64,000 nucleotides of DNA. Source: Desulfosporosinus orientis DSM 765. Lineage in GTDB: Bacteria > Bacillota > Desulfitobacteriia > Desulfitobacteriales > Desulfitobacteriaceae. The stretch is from contig NC_016584.1 in NCBI RefSeq assembly GCF_000235605.1, positions 236,001 to 300,000 of the forward strand, in the 5' to 3' direction. This document shows, in pieces, positions 28,767 to 39,748 of this stretch (positions are counted from its first letter, which is position 1; each line of letters opens with the position of its first letter). The position numbers and the translations under genes were made by a program. The notes under the pieces were generated by a model. That model saw only the letters and a list, made by a program, of their open reading frames with translations. It was not told the DNA's origin and ran no database searches.

Positions 28767-29867
28767 ATGAAAGCAGCACTTATACTTGAGACAGGAAAAA
28801 TATTAATAGGGGAATCTTTTGGAGCAGCCGGAGAGTCTTTTGGAGAAGTGGTCTTCAATACAGGAATGACCGGCTATCAAGAAGTGTTAACCGATCCATC
28901 CTATGCTGGTCAAATAGTTTGCATGACCTATCCCCTGATAGGTAATTACGGGATCAACCGAGCTGATAACCAATCGGATAAACCTCAAGTCCAAGGATTT
29001 ATTGTCAAGGAAGCCGCACGTAACCCCAGTCACTGGCAAATGGAAAAAAATATTTCCAGAACATTGGCTCAGTCCGGTGTTGTGGGTATCAAGGGAATTG
29101 ATACCCGCGCCTTAACAAGAATTATTCGGGAACATGGGGTTTTGAGGGGCTTGATCACAACCGACGTCAATAGCCTGGATGAAGGGTCTGCCCGCTTGAA
29201 AGTGTGGTCTGTTCCTGCTGATGTTGTGGCTAAGGTTAGTACGTCCAAACCTTATTCCCTGCCTGCAATCCACTCAGATAAAGAGTCATTTCATGTTGTT
29301 GTCATGGATTTTGGCATAAAACGAAATATCTTAACAGCAATGCAAGAAAGCGGCTTTCATTTGACGGTTGTTCCCTATAACACTCCTACAGAACAAATCC
29401 TTAAACTCCAGCCAGATGGTATCTTTCTTTCAAATGGACCGGGAGACCCTAAGGAAGTGGGCGTTGGAATTGAAACAATTCAAGGGCTGATAGGTAAACG
29501 ACCGATTTTCGGTATTTGCCTTGGGCATCAGCTTTTATCTCTTGCCTTAGGGGGAGACACTTATAAGATGAAATTTGGGCATCGGGGCGGCAATCAACCA
29601 GTGCAGGAGCTGGAATCCAAACGAGTAACCATTACGTCACAAAATCACGGTTATGCTATTTCGGAAGAGAGCTTAGATAAAACCCCCTTGTACGTAACCC
29701 ACCGGAACCTTAATGATCAGAGCGTGGAAGGAGTCAAGCACCTAGATCTGCCCGTTTTTTCCGTTCAGTATCATCCGGAGGCCGGACCTGGACCGAGTGA
29801 ATCTCTTTATCTTTTTAGTGAGTTTGCACAATTAATGAAGGAATGGAGGGCTAATTATGCCTCTTAA
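28767..29867 (+). CDS. carA: Carbamoyl-phosphate synthase small subunit
   Basis: Glutaminase subunit feeding ammonia to CarB. The 366-aa product has an N-terminal CPSase domain and a class-I glutamine amidotransferase domain (about 175-360) with the nucleophile Cys in FGICLGHQ and His/Glu in [14 protein letters not shown] 28767 is preferred over ATG 28761, which touches the AAAGGAGGG site. Located inside the arginine operon, so likely the arginine-pathway enzyme. It overlaps carB by 11 bp. Confidence 0.96.
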   Translation: MKAALILETGKILIGESFGAAGESFGEVVFNTGMTGYQEVLTDPSYAGQIVCMTYPLIGNYGINRADNQSDKPQVQGFIVKEAARNPSHWQMEKNISRTLAQSGVVGIKGIDTRALTRIIREHGVLRGLITTDVNSLDEGSARLKVWSVPADVVAKVSTSKPYSLPAIHSDKESFHVVVMDFGIKRNILTAMQESGFHLTVVPYNTPTEQILKLQPDGIFLSNGPGDPKEVGVGIETIQGLIGKRPIFGICLGHQLLSLALGGDTYKMKFGHRGGNQPVQELESKRVTITSQNHGYAISEESLDKTPLYVTHRNLNDQSVEGVKHLDLPVFSVQYHPEAGPGPSESLYLFSEFAQLMKEWRANYAS

Positions 29868-32800
29868 TCCGGCCTGGAAAAAGGTCCTTGTCATTGGGTC
29901 GGGGCCGATTGTAATTGGGCAAGCTGCAGAATTTGACTATGCGGGGACTCAAGCCTGCAGAGCGCTGCGTGAAGTAGGATTTGAAGTAGTACTTGTTAAC
30001 AGTAATCCCGCAACGATTATGACGGATGTTAAAACGGCTGATATTACTTATATTGAGCCCTTGCTGCCTGAGGTGTTAGAACGGATTATCAGCAAGGAGC
30101 ACCCGGATGCTCTGCTGCCCACATTAGGGGGTCAGACGGGTCTTAATTTGGCCATGGAATTGGAACGCAGCGGACTTTTAAAACAATACGATGTCGATCT
30201 CATTGGCTGTGATTCTGAAACCATTTACAAAGCAGAAGACAGGGACGCTTTTAAAGAAACCATGCTTGCTTTGGGAGAACCTGTGGCAGAGAGCGTTATC
30301 GTAACTACCTTGCAAGAGGGGGAAACATTTGCAGAACTGCAAGGGTTTCCGCTGATTGTTCGTCCCGCATATACCCTTGGAGGAACGGGTGGAGGGATTG
30401 TAAAAAACTCTAAACAATTAGAAGAAGTTTTACAAAAAGGCCTTCAGGCAAGTCCTATCGGACAATGCCTTTTAGAAAGAAGTGTTTCCGGCTGGAAGGA
30501 AATCGAATATGAAGTGATGCGAGATGCGGCGGATAATTGCATAACCATATGCAACATGGAAAACATCGATCCCGTAGGTATTCATACTGGGGATAGTATT
30601 GTTGTTGCACCTTCGCAGACCTTAAGTGATGTAGAATATCAGATGCTGCGAGCCTCATCATTGAAAATTATTCGTGCCTTGGGAGTAAACGGCGGCTGCA
30701 ATGTTCAATTTGCTTTGAATCCTGCCAGCCGGGAGTATGTCGTTATTGAAGTTAATCCCAGGGTCAGCCGCTCGAGTGCTCTGGCCTCCAAAGCGACAGG
30801 ATACCCCATAGCCAAAATGGCAGCTCTTTTGTCTGTAGGCTTTACCCTTCCCGAATTGACAAACCCGGTAACCGGACACACCAGTGCCTGTTTTGAACCT
30901 GCCCTGGACTATGTGGTGGTTAAATTCCCCAGATGGCCCTTTGATAAATTCCCCGCGGCAGACCATCGCTTGGGTACACAAATGAAAGCAACGGGAGAAG
31001 TCATGGCCATGGAGCGTACCTTAGAAGCGGCACTCCTGAAAGCTACCCGTTCCTTGGAAGTCGGTACAGTAGGTCTTCGGATTAAAGCTTCCGGGGGCTG
31101 GACGGAGATGGAGATTGAGGATAAGCTTTCTTCCGCTGATCATGAGCGTTTCTTTGCCATTCCTGAAGCCTTCCGCAGGGATTGGACTATTCTCGAGGTT
31201 CAGCGGCTTACTCAAATTGATCCCTTTTATTTGTATAAAATCAAAGAGTTGGTTTCTCTGGAACAGCGGTTGCAAAATGAGCCCCTAACCACCGAATTGT
31301 TGCGCTTAGCAAAAGTCTTGGGATTTTCTGATTTAGCAATTGCCAAGCTGACAGGATGTTCGGAAGAAACCGTTCGCGACATGCGCATGGACCATGAAAT
31401 TGTTCCCGTTTATAAAACTGTTGACACCTGTGCCGCTGAGTTTGCTTCAGCAACCCCTTATTATTACTCCAGTTATGAGGAAGAGGATGAGGGAAAGGTC
31501 AGCAGTAACTCGAAAGTAGTCGTCCTAGGTTCAGGGCCTATTCGGATTGGCCAGGGAATTGAATTTGATTATTGCTCTGTACACGCACTTTCGGCCTTGC
31601 AGGATGCAGGGGTAGAAGCCATTATGATTAATAATAATCCGGAAACAGTCTCAACCGATTTTGATATTGCTGATAAGTTGTACTTTGAACCGCTGACGGT
31701 TGAAGATGTTCTGCATGTCCTGAATAAGGAAAGAGCAGATGGAGTCTTAGTACAATTTGGAGGACAAACGGCCATTAATTTAGCGGGACGTTTAAAACAA
31801 GCCGGAGTTGAAGTATTAGGGACTCCTGTGGATGCCATTGATATGGCAGAGGATCGAGAACGTTTTGCCGAGTTGTTAAGCAATCTAGGAATCCCCCAAT
31901 CGGAAGGACGAAGTGTTACCTCTATAAATCAGGCCAAACAAATTGCCGAAGAACTTGAATTTCCGGTGATTGTCCGCCCATCTTACGTCATTGGAGGGCG
32001 GGCTATGCAAGTGGTAGAGAACTTGGCACAACTGGAAGATTATTTGAATAGGGCAATTTATTTATCTCCGGAACATCCGATTCTTGTGGATCGTTATTTA
32101 GATGGCAAAGAAGTGGAAATCGATGCTGTCTCCGATGGTGAGACAACAGTAATAGCGGGTATCATGGAACATATAGAGCGGGCGGGAGTCCATTCGGGGG
32201 ATAGCCTGGCAGTTTATCCGCCCCAGAGTTTAACACGGGTTGAAATTGAACAAATCCAGGATTTCACCTGTCGGCTGGCTGAAGGAGTAGGAATTAAGGG
32301 ACTCATTAATATTCAATTTGTTGTCGTACGCGGTAAAGTCTATGTTTTGGAGGTTAACCCTCGAGCAAGCCGGACCGTGCCGATTTTATCCAAAGTTACG
32401 GGTATTCCTTTAGTTAACTTGGCAGTCCAAGTTTCCCTAGGCAAAACCTTGAAAGAAATGGGTTATACTCATGGACTTGCTCCTGAAGTGCCTTTTGTTG
32501 TGGTTAAAGCCCCTGTCTTTTCCTTTGAAAAGTTGACTAAAGTCGAAACATCCTTGGGACCAGAAATGAAGTCCACAGGAGAGGTTATGGGCATGGACAC
32601 CCAATTTGGCCATGCTTTAGCCAAGGCCTTTGCCGCTTCCAGGATTCCCTTGCCTAAGGACGGGAATATTTTAGTCTCTGTAGCGGAAAATGACCGCCCT
32701 GAAGCCATTACTTTGGCGCGGCAACTAGCTCAGTTAGGCTTTGGAGTCAAGGGAACCGGAGATACGGCTAAGGCTTTAGCTTTGTGTGGTGTTAATGCGG

Positions 32801-33051
32801 AAGTGGTCAATGAATCCAGCGACGCTCTTCAAGAAGCCATTCGGAAACGGGAGTTTTCTTTCATTCTCAGCACTTCCAGCAAAGGGTCCCCGGAGAGAAC
32901 CGGGTATCTCTTGAGAAGATTGGCTGCTGAACATGGAGTGCCCTGCTTCTCATCTATGGATACTACGAAAGCGGTTGTCCGAGCACTGCAGGAGATTCGA
33001 AGCAACACATCCCCACAGGTTCTTTCACTGCAGGAGTATCTCATGATGTAG
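29857..33051 (+). CDS. carB: Carbamoyl-phosphate synthase large subunit
   Basis: Makes carbamoyl phosphate from bicarbonate, ammonia and two ATP. The 1064-aa protein has the two homologous ATP-grasp halves, each starting with GSGPI(V/R)IGQ (near residues 11 and 556), with [11 protein letters not shown] and [10 protein letters not shown] loops, and a C-terminal MGS-like regulatory domain (about 935-1064). Length is typical. A terminator follows, ending the argC-led operon. Confidence 0.98.
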   Translation: MPLNPAWKKVLVIGSGPIVIGQAAEFDYAGTQACRALREVGFEVVLVNSNPATIMTDVKTADITYIEPLLPEVLERIISKEHPDALLPTLGGQTGLNLAMELERSGLLKQYDVDLIGCDSETIYKAEDRDAFKETMLALGEPVAESVIVTTLQEGETFAELQGFPLIVRPAYTLGGTGGGIVKNSKQLEEVLQKGLQASPIGQCLLERSVSGWKEIEYEVMRDAADNCITICNMENIDPVGIHTGDSIVVAPSQTLSDVEYQMLRASSLKIIRALGVNGGCNVQFALNPASREYVVIEVNPRVSRSSALASKATGYPIAKMAALLSVGFTLPELTNPVTGHTSACFEPALDYVVVKFPRWPFDKFPAADHRLGTQMKATGEVMAMERTLEAALLKATRSLEVGTVGLRIKASGGWTEMEIEDKLSSADHERFFAIPEAFRRDWTILEVQRLTQIDPFYLYKIKELVSLEQRLQNEPLTTELLRLAKVLGFSDLAIAKLTGCSEETVRDMRMDHEIVPVYKTVDTCAAEFASATPYYYSSYEEEDEGKVSSNSKVVVLGSGPIRIGQGIEFDYCSVHALSALQDAGVEAIMINNNPETVSTDFDIADKLYFEPLTVEDVLHVLNKERADGVLVQFGGQTAINLAGRLKQAGVEVLGTPVDAIDMAEDRERFAELLSNLGIPQSEGRSVTSINQAKQIAEELEFPVIVRPSYVIGGRAMQVVENLAQLEDYLNRAIYLSPEHPILVDRYLDGKEVEIDAVSDGETTVIAGIMEHIERAGVHSGDSLAVYPPQSLTRVEIEQIQDFTCRLAEGVGIKGLINIQFVVVRGKVYVLEVNPRASRTVPILSKVTGIPLVNLAVQVSLGKTLKEMGYTHGLAPEVPFVVVKAPVFSFEKLTKVETSLGPEMKSTGEVMGMDTQFGHALAKAFAASRIPLPKDGNILVSVAENDRPEAITLARQLAQLGFGVKGTGDTAKALALCGVNAEVVNESSDALQEAIRKREFSFILSTSSKGSPERTGYLLRRLAAEHGVPCFSSMDTTKAVVRALQEIRSNTSPQVLSLQEYLMM

Positions 33052-33074
33052 GGACAAGAAATTATGAGCGTTTG

Positions 33075-33114
33075 AAAGGGGTCGTAACGAAGGTTGTTTT
33101 GTTACGACCTTTTC
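33075..33114 (+). terminator. Terminator after carB
   Basis: GGTCGTAAC (33080-33088) pairs with GTTACGACC (33101-33109), flanked by AAAG and TTTTC. Confidence 0.85.
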
Positions 33115-33250
33115 ATTATAAAAATTCAGGATGTATCCAATAGTTAGTATAACTTTAATTAGATTCGTTATTAGGTTATAATTATAAATAAAGTTTATAT
33201 TATGCGAATGTGGGCATTTGTGGAATTTGTTAAAAGGAAGTGCATGATTA

Positions 33251-34111
33251 TTGAAAAACAAGAAACAAAGTATTAAATTCATTCTTAAAAAATTTCTTTT
33301 TCTATTTTTAGGATCTGCTTTGGCAGGAATAGGCTTAGAAATCTTTTTGATTCCAAACAATGTTATTGACGGAGGCATTGTTGGTATATCAATCATGGCA
33401 GCATATCTTACTCAATGGCCCGTAGGATTATTTATATTTGTATTAAACATTCCCTTTTTTATTTTTGGCTACTTGCAAATTGGAAAGTCCTTTGCCATTT
33501 CTACAGTATTTTCAGTAGCCATGTTGTCAATGTGGGTCAGTGTCTTACATCCGGTACCAGGAATAACTCAGGATGTATTCTTAGCATCTATTTTTGGTGG
33601 TGTCATACTTGGAAGTGGAGTAGGACTGATTATTCGATATGGCGGTTCTTTAGATGGGACAGAAATTATTGCTATTGTCTTAGATAAGAAAACCGTGTTT
33701 TCTGTTGGAGAAATTGTTATGTTTTTTAACCTTTTTATACTAAGCAGTGCAGGGCTGATATTTGGCTGGGATAGAGCTATGTATTCTCTTGTCGCTTACT
33801 TTATAGCATTTAAAGTAATTGACATTACTATCGAAGGGCTAGACGAATCTAAGGAAGTTATGATTATTTCGGATAAAGACGAGGAAATAAGCAAAGTACT
33901 CATGGCCAGATTAGGAAGAGGGGTCACTCTCTTACAAGGTAAAGGCGGGTATAGCGGGGACTCCAAGAGTGTATTATATTGCGTTGTAACACGCTTAGAA
34001 ATCGCAAAGTTAAAATCTATGATTACTGAGATTGATGAAAACGCTTTTATCACAATTAGCAGTGTCCATGAAGTAATGGGTGGGCGATTTAAAAAGAAGG
34101 CAATTCACTAG
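33251..34111 (+). CDS. YitT family membrane protein
   Basis: A 286-aa integral membrane protein with about five or six transmembrane segments in the first 200 residues and a soluble C-terminal DUF2179 domain (about 208-280, KEVMIISDKDEEISKVLMARLGRG). The family is widespread in Firmicutes; transport function is suspected, not shown. TTG 33251 is the only start consistent with the AAGGAAG site. It has its own unit between carB and the convergent zinc-ribbon gene. Confidence 0.85.
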   Translation: MKNKKQSIKFILKKFLFLFLGSALAGIGLEIFLIPNNVIDGGIVGISIMAAYLTQWPVGLFIFVLNIPFFIFGYLQIGKSFAISTVFSVAMLSMWVSVLHPVPGITQDVFLASIFGGVILGSGVGLIIRYGGSLDGTEIIAIVLDKKTVFSVGEIVMFFNLFILSSAGLIFGWDRAMYSLVAYFIAFKVIDITIEGLDESKEVMIISDKDEEISKVLMARLGRGVTLLQGKGGYSGDSKSVLYCVVTRLEIAKLKSMITEIDENAFITISSVHEVMGGRFKKKAIH

Positions 34112-34177
34112 CAATTGCGGATGCAATAATTGTGTAAAAGCTGAAAATAATATAAAATTAAATTGTAAAGCATCAAT

Positions 34178-34217
34178 AAAAAGCTCCTACTGGAGTTGAT
34201 CTCAGTAGGAGCTTTTT
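34178..34217. terminator. Bidirectional terminator between convergent genes
   Basis: AAAAAGCTCCTACT and AGTAGGAGCTTTTT form a long perfect stem with A and T tracts on both sides, serving the YitT gene and the minus-strand gene. Confidence 0.9.
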
Positions 34218-34248
34218 GCTTGAAGAGGTAAAAAAATAGAACTAGTTA

Positions 34249-35322
34249 TTAATGGAGTTTTGTTCCGCACTGTGGACAGTATGCTGTGCCAGTATTAGGT
34301 GATCCGCAGGAGGGACAAAATGGAGTATTATCATCAGGATCAGAAGGTAAGGGATTTTTCTTTTGTAAATCTATTTTGGGCGGGTCAGGCTTGTTATCAT
34401 CCGTGAATTGGGTTCCGGAGGGGGCAGTATTGGCCGTCAACGATTCGAAGTCTGTCGCAGTATATATTATGTAAGTATCTTCGAGAGATAGGACCCATAC
34501 GATAGCTAAGATAGCTATAAAGGGGCTAACGGCAAAGGTAGCAATTCCCGCTAATCCTTGGGAAATCCTTGTCAGAATGTCCAGGGCTATTTCTATCAAA
34601 ATAAACGTGCCTATGTATCCCCAAAGGGCTCCCATATGATTTTTAAAAAACGTCCAGCTTCCATGGAGGGCTTCACTAAAGGGTTGCTCTTGGTGAATCA
34701 AAAGATAAATTCCGGATGAGATAATCCATGGCAAAGTATACAAAGCGATAGCTATAATCAAGAGAGCGTAGATAACTGAGTAAATCATGACGAGGGGACC
34801 TGCATGAAGTCTTAACGTGACAGCTCCGCTTATCCCGATAGCAAAGATAATTAGCTGAATTATGATGAGTAATGCTTGCCAGCTCATGGTACGAAGCAAA
34901 CCTTTAAAGCTGAAATCTCTAAAGCCTACACTGTCATGATAAGCCTTTGCCGTTAAATTGAAGATGCCAGTATAAAAAGCTGCTCCTGCCAGCCAGCAGA
35001 CAATCAAGATTAAGAGCAGAGTTCCGGCTGTATGCTTTAGGAAGGGTAAGAACTGAGAGAGACTTTGTATGCTTCCATAGAAGTGAAAGGGGGCTAGACC
35101 CACTGAGGGAGGTATACCTGGGACAGGCATATCTGAAGAAAAAGTTCCTAAGAAACTATGGATATTTGGAAAGATCCAGCGCAGCTGTTCAAGTACTCCT
35201 AAAGCCATGGCAATGAGGGCAACCATACCAGCGCCAAAGAAGATGAGTATCCAGCCATACAAGGGCAGGGCTTCACGTTTAAATGTTGTCCATGCCAATT
35301 TCATGCGATCAGACCAGGTCAT
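34249..35322 (-). CDS. Multi-pass membrane protein with C-terminal zinc ribbon
   Basis: A 357-aa protein with about six hydrophobic segments (for example about 25-45, 110-130, 165-190, 195-220) and a C-terminal zinc ribbon, FCPSCGSPNTG...YCPQCG. The middle resembles glycerophosphodiesterase-type membrane domains, but no catalytic domain is present. The start follows TAGGAGGTAA. It interrupts the arginine genes on the opposite strand. Function unknown. Confidence 0.75.
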   Translation of the reverse strand: MTWSDRMKLAWTTFKREALPLYGWILIFFGAGMVALIAMALGVLEQLRWIFPNIHSFLGTFSSDMPVPGIPPSVGLAPFHFYGSIQSLSQFLPFLKHTAGTLLLILIVCWLAGAAFYTGIFNLTAKAYHDSVGFRDFSFKGLLRTMSWQALLIIIQLIIFAIGISGAVTLRLHAGPLVMIYSVIYALLIIAIALYTLPWIISSGIYLLIHQEQPFSEALHGSWTFFKNHMGALWGYIGTFILIEIALDILTRISQGLAGIATFAVSPFIAILAIVWVLSLEDTYIIYTATDFESLTANTAPSGTQFTDDNKPDPPKIDLQKKNPLPSDPDDNTPFCPSCGSPNTGTAYCPQCGTKLH

Positions 35323-35445
35323 GTACTATTACCTCCTAAAAGTGATGATGGTTAACATTAATTTTCGCCATAAGTGCATTTTTGTCCTGCGTTTGAACTA
35401 GCTTGATAAGTCGTAATTTTGGATAAAGGAATTGCAGATTTTTCT

Positions 35446-35483
35446 ATTGAATTATTATGCATTAATGTGTATAATAATTCATA
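35446..35483 (+). promoter_or_regulatory. Tandem ARG boxes upstream of argF
   Basis: Boxes at 35446-35463 (core TGAATTATTATGCA) and 35466-35483 (core TGTATAATAATTCA), 20 bp centre to centre, fit the ArgR/AhrC consensus with one change each. The first box has the same ATGCA variant as the first argC box, and the second shares TGTATAATWATT. They end 17 bp before the argF start codon, so a bound repressor would block transcription. Confidence 0.7.
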
Positions 35484-35500
35484 TCAAAGGAGTGGGTGTA

Positions 35501-36445
35501 ATGAAAACAATAGATAAGTCATTATTTAAAGGACGAGATTTTATTTCCCTTCACGATTTCAGTCAAGAAGAATTAAGTTTCATTTTAGAGGTTGCTAAAG
35601 ACCTTAAAGCAGAGCAAAAAGCTGGACGCCCGCATCCGATTCTTCAAGGAAAAACTTTGGGCATGGTATTCACTAAATCATCGACACGGACACGCGTATC
35701 CTTTGAAGTCGGTATGTACCAACTTGGGGGGCATGCCCTTTTTCTCAGCGGACGAGATATACAATTAGGCCGAGGAGAGCCTATTTCTGATACAGCACGT
35801 GTTCTTTCAAGAATGGTGGACGGCATTATGATTCGAACCTTTAGCCATCAGGAAGTCTTAGAACTGGCTGAATATGCTTCGATTCCAATTATTAATGGTC
35901 TTACAGATCTACTGCATCCTTGCCAGGTCTTAGCTGACCTCATGACCATTCAGGAGCATAAAGGCCGCCTAGAGGGACTAAAAATGGCCTACGTTGGAGA
36001 TGGAAACAACATGGCACATTCTCTGATGTTTGGCGGGGCAAAAATGGGACTGCATGTTGTGATCGCTTCCCCTCAAGGCTACAAACCGGATTCCTCAATC
36101 ATTGCTTTGGCCCAGGCCGATGCTAAAGCAAATGGAGGCTTAATTGAAGTAGTAGATGACCCCTCAGAGGCTGTAAAAGGCGCCGATGTGCTTTACACGG
36201 ATGTTTGGGCAAGTATGGGTCAAGAAGCAGAGACCAGCGTGCGAATGGAGGCGTTTAAAGGCTATCAGATCAATTCGGATTCGCTAAAGCTAGCTAATGA
36301 CGCAGCCATTGTTTTGCACTGTTTACCTGCTCACCGCGGAGAGGAAATCACCGAGGATGTAATTGAAGGGGCTCAGTCCGTTGTTTTTGATGAAGCAGAA
36401 AATCGTCTTCACGCCCAAAAAGCTGTTATGGCTTTAGTAATGTAG
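35501..36445 (+). CDS. argF: Ornithine carbamoyltransferase
   Basis: Joins ornithine and carbamoyl phosphate to citrulline. The 314-aa product has the carbamoyl-phosphate loop STRTRVSF (61-68), LLHPCQVLADL, and the ornithine-binding HCLPAHRGEE. ATG 35501 follows AAAGGAGTGGG; an upstream in-frame start at 35432 would read through the ARG boxes and is rejected. The size and HCLP motif argue against the catabolic or aspartate enzymes. argG and argH follow. Confidence 0.96.
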   Translation: MKTIDKSLFKGRDFISLHDFSQEELSFILEVAKDLKAEQKAGRPHPILQGKTLGMVFTKSSTRTRVSFEVGMYQLGGHALFLSGRDIQLGRGEPISDTARVLSRMVDGIMIRTFSHQEVLELAEYASIPIINGLTDLLHPCQVLADLMTIQEHKGRLEGLKMAYVGDGNNMAHSLMFGGAKMGLHVVIASPQGYKPDSSIIALAQADAKANGGLIEVVDDPSEAVKGADVLYTDVWASMGQEAETSVRMEAFKGYQINSDSLKLANDAAIVLHCLPAHRGEEITEDVIEGAQSVVFDEAENRLHAQKAVMALVM

Positions 36446-36558
36446 CCAAACCATTTTATTATTTGATATTTGTCCTTGATCTGCGTGTAATCTTAAAAAT
36501 ATAGTAGTATACTATACACAAAACTTGGACACTTAATTTAATAAGAGGGAGATTAGAA

Positions 36559-37767
36559 ATGAAAAAAGTTGTTTTAGCATACTCTGGTGGTTTAGATACC
36601 TCCATTATTATTCCCTGGCTTAAAGAAACTTATGGGTATGAAGTTATCGCCATGTCCGCGGACTTGGGACAAGGAGAAGAGCTAGCTCCTCTCCAAGAGA
36701 AAGCCATTAAAAGTGGTGCGAGTAAACTTTATATAGAAGACCTTAGAGAGGAATTTCTCACGGATTTTGTGTTTCCAACTCTGAAAGCCGGTGCAGTCTA
36801 TGAAGGGAGCTACCTTTTAGGAACTTCCTTTGCTCGTCCGTTAATAGCTCGCCGTCTAGTGGAGATTGCCGAAAAGGAAGGCGCAGTTGCCATTGCTCAC
36901 GGCGCAACGGGTAAAGGAAACGATCAAGTGAGATTTGAACTTAGTGTCAAAGCCCTTAATCCGGATTTGGAAATTATTGCTCCCTGGCGGCTTTGGAATC
37001 TAAAGTCTCGAGAAGATTGCATCGATTATGCTCAAGCGAGGGGAATTCCTGTTCCGGTCACTAAGGACCGTCCCTACAGTATGGACCGCAACCTTTGGCA
37101 TTTAAGCCATGAAGGAGGAGATCTGGAAAATCCATGGAATGAACCCAAACGTGATTTATATTTACTAGGGGTTTCTCCTGAGGATGCACCAGATGAACCC
37201 ACCTACCTTGAACTTGGTTTTGAACAAGGGGCTCCTACTTCTTTAAATGGGGAAAAAATTGCTCCTGTAGCCTTGTTAGAGACTCTAAATCAACTAGGCG
37301 GTAAAAATGGGATTGGAATCGTAGATATGGTTGAAAACCGACTTGTAGGTATGAAATCACGGGGTGTTTACGAAACACCTGGCGGAACCATTCTCTATAT
37401 GGCTCATCAGGCATTGGAGCGTCTGACCCTTGATCGATTAACCCTTCATTACAAAGAACAAATTGCTTTAAAGTATGCTGAGCTTGTGTATGATGGTGTA
37501 TGGTACTCTCCTCTTCGTGAAGCATTAGATGCCTTTGTTAATGTCACTCAGAAAAACGCAACAGGTACTGTTCGAGTGAAATTATACAAAGGAAATTGCA
37601 CTTTAGCAGGTGTAAAATCCCCTTACTCCCTCTATAATGAAGCCTTTGCAACCTTTGGAGAAGACGGCGTGTATGATCAGAAAGATGCCGGAGGATTTAT
37701 CAACCTCTTTGGGTTGCCACTTAAGGTAAGAGCATTAATGGAGAAAGAGTCAGGGTTGCGAAAATAA
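36559..37767 (+). CDS. argG: Argininosuccinate synthase
   Basis: ATP-dependent condensation of citrulline and aspartate. The 402-aa product has the N-type ATP pyrophosphatase loop [11 protein letters not shown] (residues 8-18) and [14 protein letters not shown]. The 113-bp gap from argF has a possible promoter (TTGATC, 18 bp, TATAGT) but no clear ARG box. Site GAGGGAG. Confidence 0.96.
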   Translation: MKKVVLAYSGGLDTSIIIPWLKETYGYEVIAMSADLGQGEELAPLQEKAIKSGASKLYIEDLREEFLTDFVFPTLKAGAVYEGSYLLGTSFARPLIARRLVEIAEKEGAVAIAHGATGKGNDQVRFELSVKALNPDLEIIAPWRLWNLKSREDCIDYAQARGIPVPVTKDRPYSMDRNLWHLSHEGGDLENPWNEPKRDLYLLGVSPEDAPDEPTYLELGFEQGAPTSLNGEKIAPVALLETLNQLGGKNGIGIVDMVENRLVGMKSRGVYETPGGTILYMAHQALERLTLDRLTLHYKEQIALKYAELVYDGVWYSPLREALDAFVNVTQKNATGTVRVKLYKGNCTLAGVKSPYSLYNEAFATFGEDGVYDQKDAGGFINLFGLPLKVRALMEKESGLRK

Positions 37768-37780
37768 GGTTGAAAGATTA

Positions 37781-37803
37781 GCGCCGGCACCCGGCGCTTT
37801 CTT
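37781..37803 (+). terminator. Short hairpin between argG and argH
   Basis: GCGCCGG and CCGGCGC form a 7-bp GC stem with a 3-nt loop followed by TTTCTT. It could partly terminate or attenuate transcription into argH. Confidence 0.6.
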
Positions 37804-37829
37804 ATAGTCAGAAGAAAGGGAGATGCAAC

Positions 37830-39212
37830 GTGAAGCTTTGGGGCGGACGATTTGAAAAAAGTACCGAAGGGTTGGTAGAGGATTTCCATTCTTCAATTCG
37901 TTTTGATCAGCGTCTTTATAAACAAGATATTCAAGGAAGTATTGCCCATGCAAAAATGCTGGGATATGTCGGAGTTATTTCTGAATCAGAAGTCAATCAA
38001 TTGGTACAAGGATTAGACGAGATTCTTGGAGATATTGAAGCAGGAAAAGTTGAGTTTGAAATTGGTGCCGAAGACATTCATATGAATGTTGAGAAGCTTT
38101 TAACGGAGCGGATAGGATCCGTTGGCAAGAAACTACATACCGGACGCAGCCGCAATGATCAGGTAGCATTGGATTTAAGATTATTTTTAAAAACAGAGAT
38201 CGACCAAACCAAATCCTTATTACAGAACTTAATTCAAACTCTTCTTCAGCTGTCAGAAGAACATCTGGAAACCTGGATGCCTGGATATACCCATTTACAA
38301 AAGGCACAGCCAATTACACTAGCTCACCACCTTATGGCTTATGTGCAAATGTTTCTGCGTGATGTTGGTCGACTTAAAGATACGAGAAAACGCTTAAATA
38401 TATCACCACTAGGGTCGGGAGCTATGGCGGGGACGACTTTTCCCTTGGATCGAGGGCAAGTAGCAAGGGAACTGGAACTTGATGGAGTTACTTTGAATAG
38501 TTTGGATGGAGTCAGTGATCGGGATTTTGCTTTAGAATTTTTAGCGGCGGCCTCTATCCTGATGATGCATTTAAGCAGACTATGCGAGGAACTTGTGATT
38601 TGGTCAAGTGGGGAATTTCAGTTTATCTCCATGGATGATGGCTATTCCACTGGGTCAAGTATTATGCCTCAAAAGAAAAACCCGGATGTGGCAGAATTAG
38701 TACGCGGAAAAACCGGACGTGTTTATGGAGATCTGATGGCTCTTTTAACGGTCATGAAAGGATTGCCTTTAGCCTATAACAAAGACATGCAAGAAGATAA
38801 AGAACAAGTCTTTGATGCAGTAGATACCATTAAAAAGTGTTTGTTAGTTGTTGAACCAATGCTTTGGACCATGCAAGTACATCGAGATACCATGGCCTCA
38901 GGAGCTAAAGGCGGGTTTACCAATGCCACTGACTTGGCAGATTATCTGGCGAAGAAAGGGGTACCCTTTCGAGAAGCTCATGAGTTGGTGGGACGAATTG
39001 TATTACAATGCAGCAAAAAGGGAATTGGACTTGAAGATATGAGCTTACAGGAATATCAGGGGCTCTCTCCTATCTTTCAAGAGGATCTGTTCAGTTCGAT
39101 AGGGATTGAACACTGCGTGAGAGCTCGTAAGATTACAGGGGGCCCTTCTCCGGAAACTGTTGCAGAGGGAATTCGAGAGAGCCGAAAGGTTTTAGAAAAG
39201 CTGCTTTGGTAA
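37830..39212 (+). CDS. argH: Argininosuccinate lyase
   Basis: Last step of the pathway, releasing fumarate and arginine. The 460-aa product starts at GTG (MKLWGGRFEKSTEGLVEDFH) with GAAAGGGAG upstream and carries the fumarase/lyase signature GSSIMPQKKNPD with its catalytic Ser, plus TGRSRNDQVALD. With argCJBD, carAB, argF and argG it completes arginine synthesis from N-acetylglutamate in this window. Confidence 0.96.
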   Translation: MKLWGGRFEKSTEGLVEDFHSSIRFDQRLYKQDIQGSIAHAKMLGYVGVISESEVNQLVQGLDEILGDIEAGKVEFEIGAEDIHMNVEKLLTERIGSVGKKLHTGRSRNDQVALDLRLFLKTEIDQTKSLLQNLIQTLLQLSEEHLETWMPGYTHLQKAQPITLAHHLMAYVQMFLRDVGRLKDTRKRLNISPLGSGAMAGTTFPLDRGQVARELELDGVTLNSLDGVSDRDFALEFLAAASILMMHLSRLCEELVIWSSGEFQFISMDDGYSTGSSIMPQKKNPDVAELVRGKTGRVYGDLMALLTVMKGLPLAYNKDMQEDKEQVFDAVDTIKKCLLVVEPMLWTMQVHRDTMASGAKGGFTNATDLADYLAKKGVPFREAHELVGRIVLQCSKKGIGLEDMSLQEYQGLSPIFQEDLFSSIGIEHCVRARKITGGPSPETVAEGIRESRKVLEKLLW

Positions 39213-39436
39213 ACTTATAGGGTGTGTATATAGTCCCACTCTGCGGCTAATGCCGAAAAATAAGAGAAGTTCTTGTCTTCAGAGGATATTCCTAGAAAAA
39301 TAATGATTAATTTGGAACTATGTAAAACAAAGGAGAGACGATACGGGTATAGGGTTACCAGAAACTTTGTACTATTTACCGATAAAGGCCTTTTTTACTT
39401 TAGTATTCAACAAAATGAGAAAATAGCTGTGTATAA

Positions 39437-39531
39437 TGTGGATAAATCTGTGGATAAAGTAACTTAAGAATCTTTTTTAAGGTGGATAAGTTTGGATAGA
39501 TAGTAGATAACCTAGTTAGTTTTGTGGATAA
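39437..39531 (+). promoter_or_regulatory. Cluster of DnaA boxes
   Basis: TGTGGATAA, the complement of the consensus box TTATCCACA, occurs exactly at 39437-39445, 39449-39457 and 39523-39531. A one-mismatch copy is at 39481-39489 and weaker ones lie near 39492 and 39502. All have the same orientation. The stretch from 39213 to 39748 has no supported gene: it holds this cluster and one terminator. No dnaA, dnaN or other origin gene is near, so a titration or regulatory site is likelier than oriC. Confidence 0.7.
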
Positions 39532-39571
39532 ATACGATTGGGTTTCTTGATAATTCGACATAAGAGTATAT

Positions 39572-39605
39572 AAAAACCTAAAGCAAGGGCCTTTAGGTTT
39601 TTATT
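39572..39605 (+). terminator. Terminator upstream of pncB
   Basis: AAAAACCTAAAG pairs with CTTTAGGTTTTT across a 7-nt loop, with a following T-rich run. It isolates pncB from the arginine genes. Confidence 0.85.
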
Positions 39606-39748
39606 TTAGTGAAAAGCAGGAGAAACTTGTCTAAGGGTCGAAATTCTCAGGCATAATTTTTTATGTATGATTTTATTAACATATTGCATCCTATAACTAT
39701 AAACCTTTACTTACAGGATGTGTGATACTAAGAAATGAGGCTCAATTA

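Noticed and set aside
36446-36558. ARG box before argG
   Set aside because: The palindrome around GTATAC near 36510 does not fit the TGAAT-N4-ATTCA pattern.
39273-39467. 64-aa plus-strand ORF between argH and pncB
   Set aside because: No ribosome-binding site or recognisable protein, and its 3' end is formed by the DnaA boxes (VDKSVDKVT). Treated as chance.
39437-39531. The chromosomal replication origin
   Set aside because: DnaA boxes are present, but there is no dnaA, dnaN, recF or AT-rich unwinding tract nearby.
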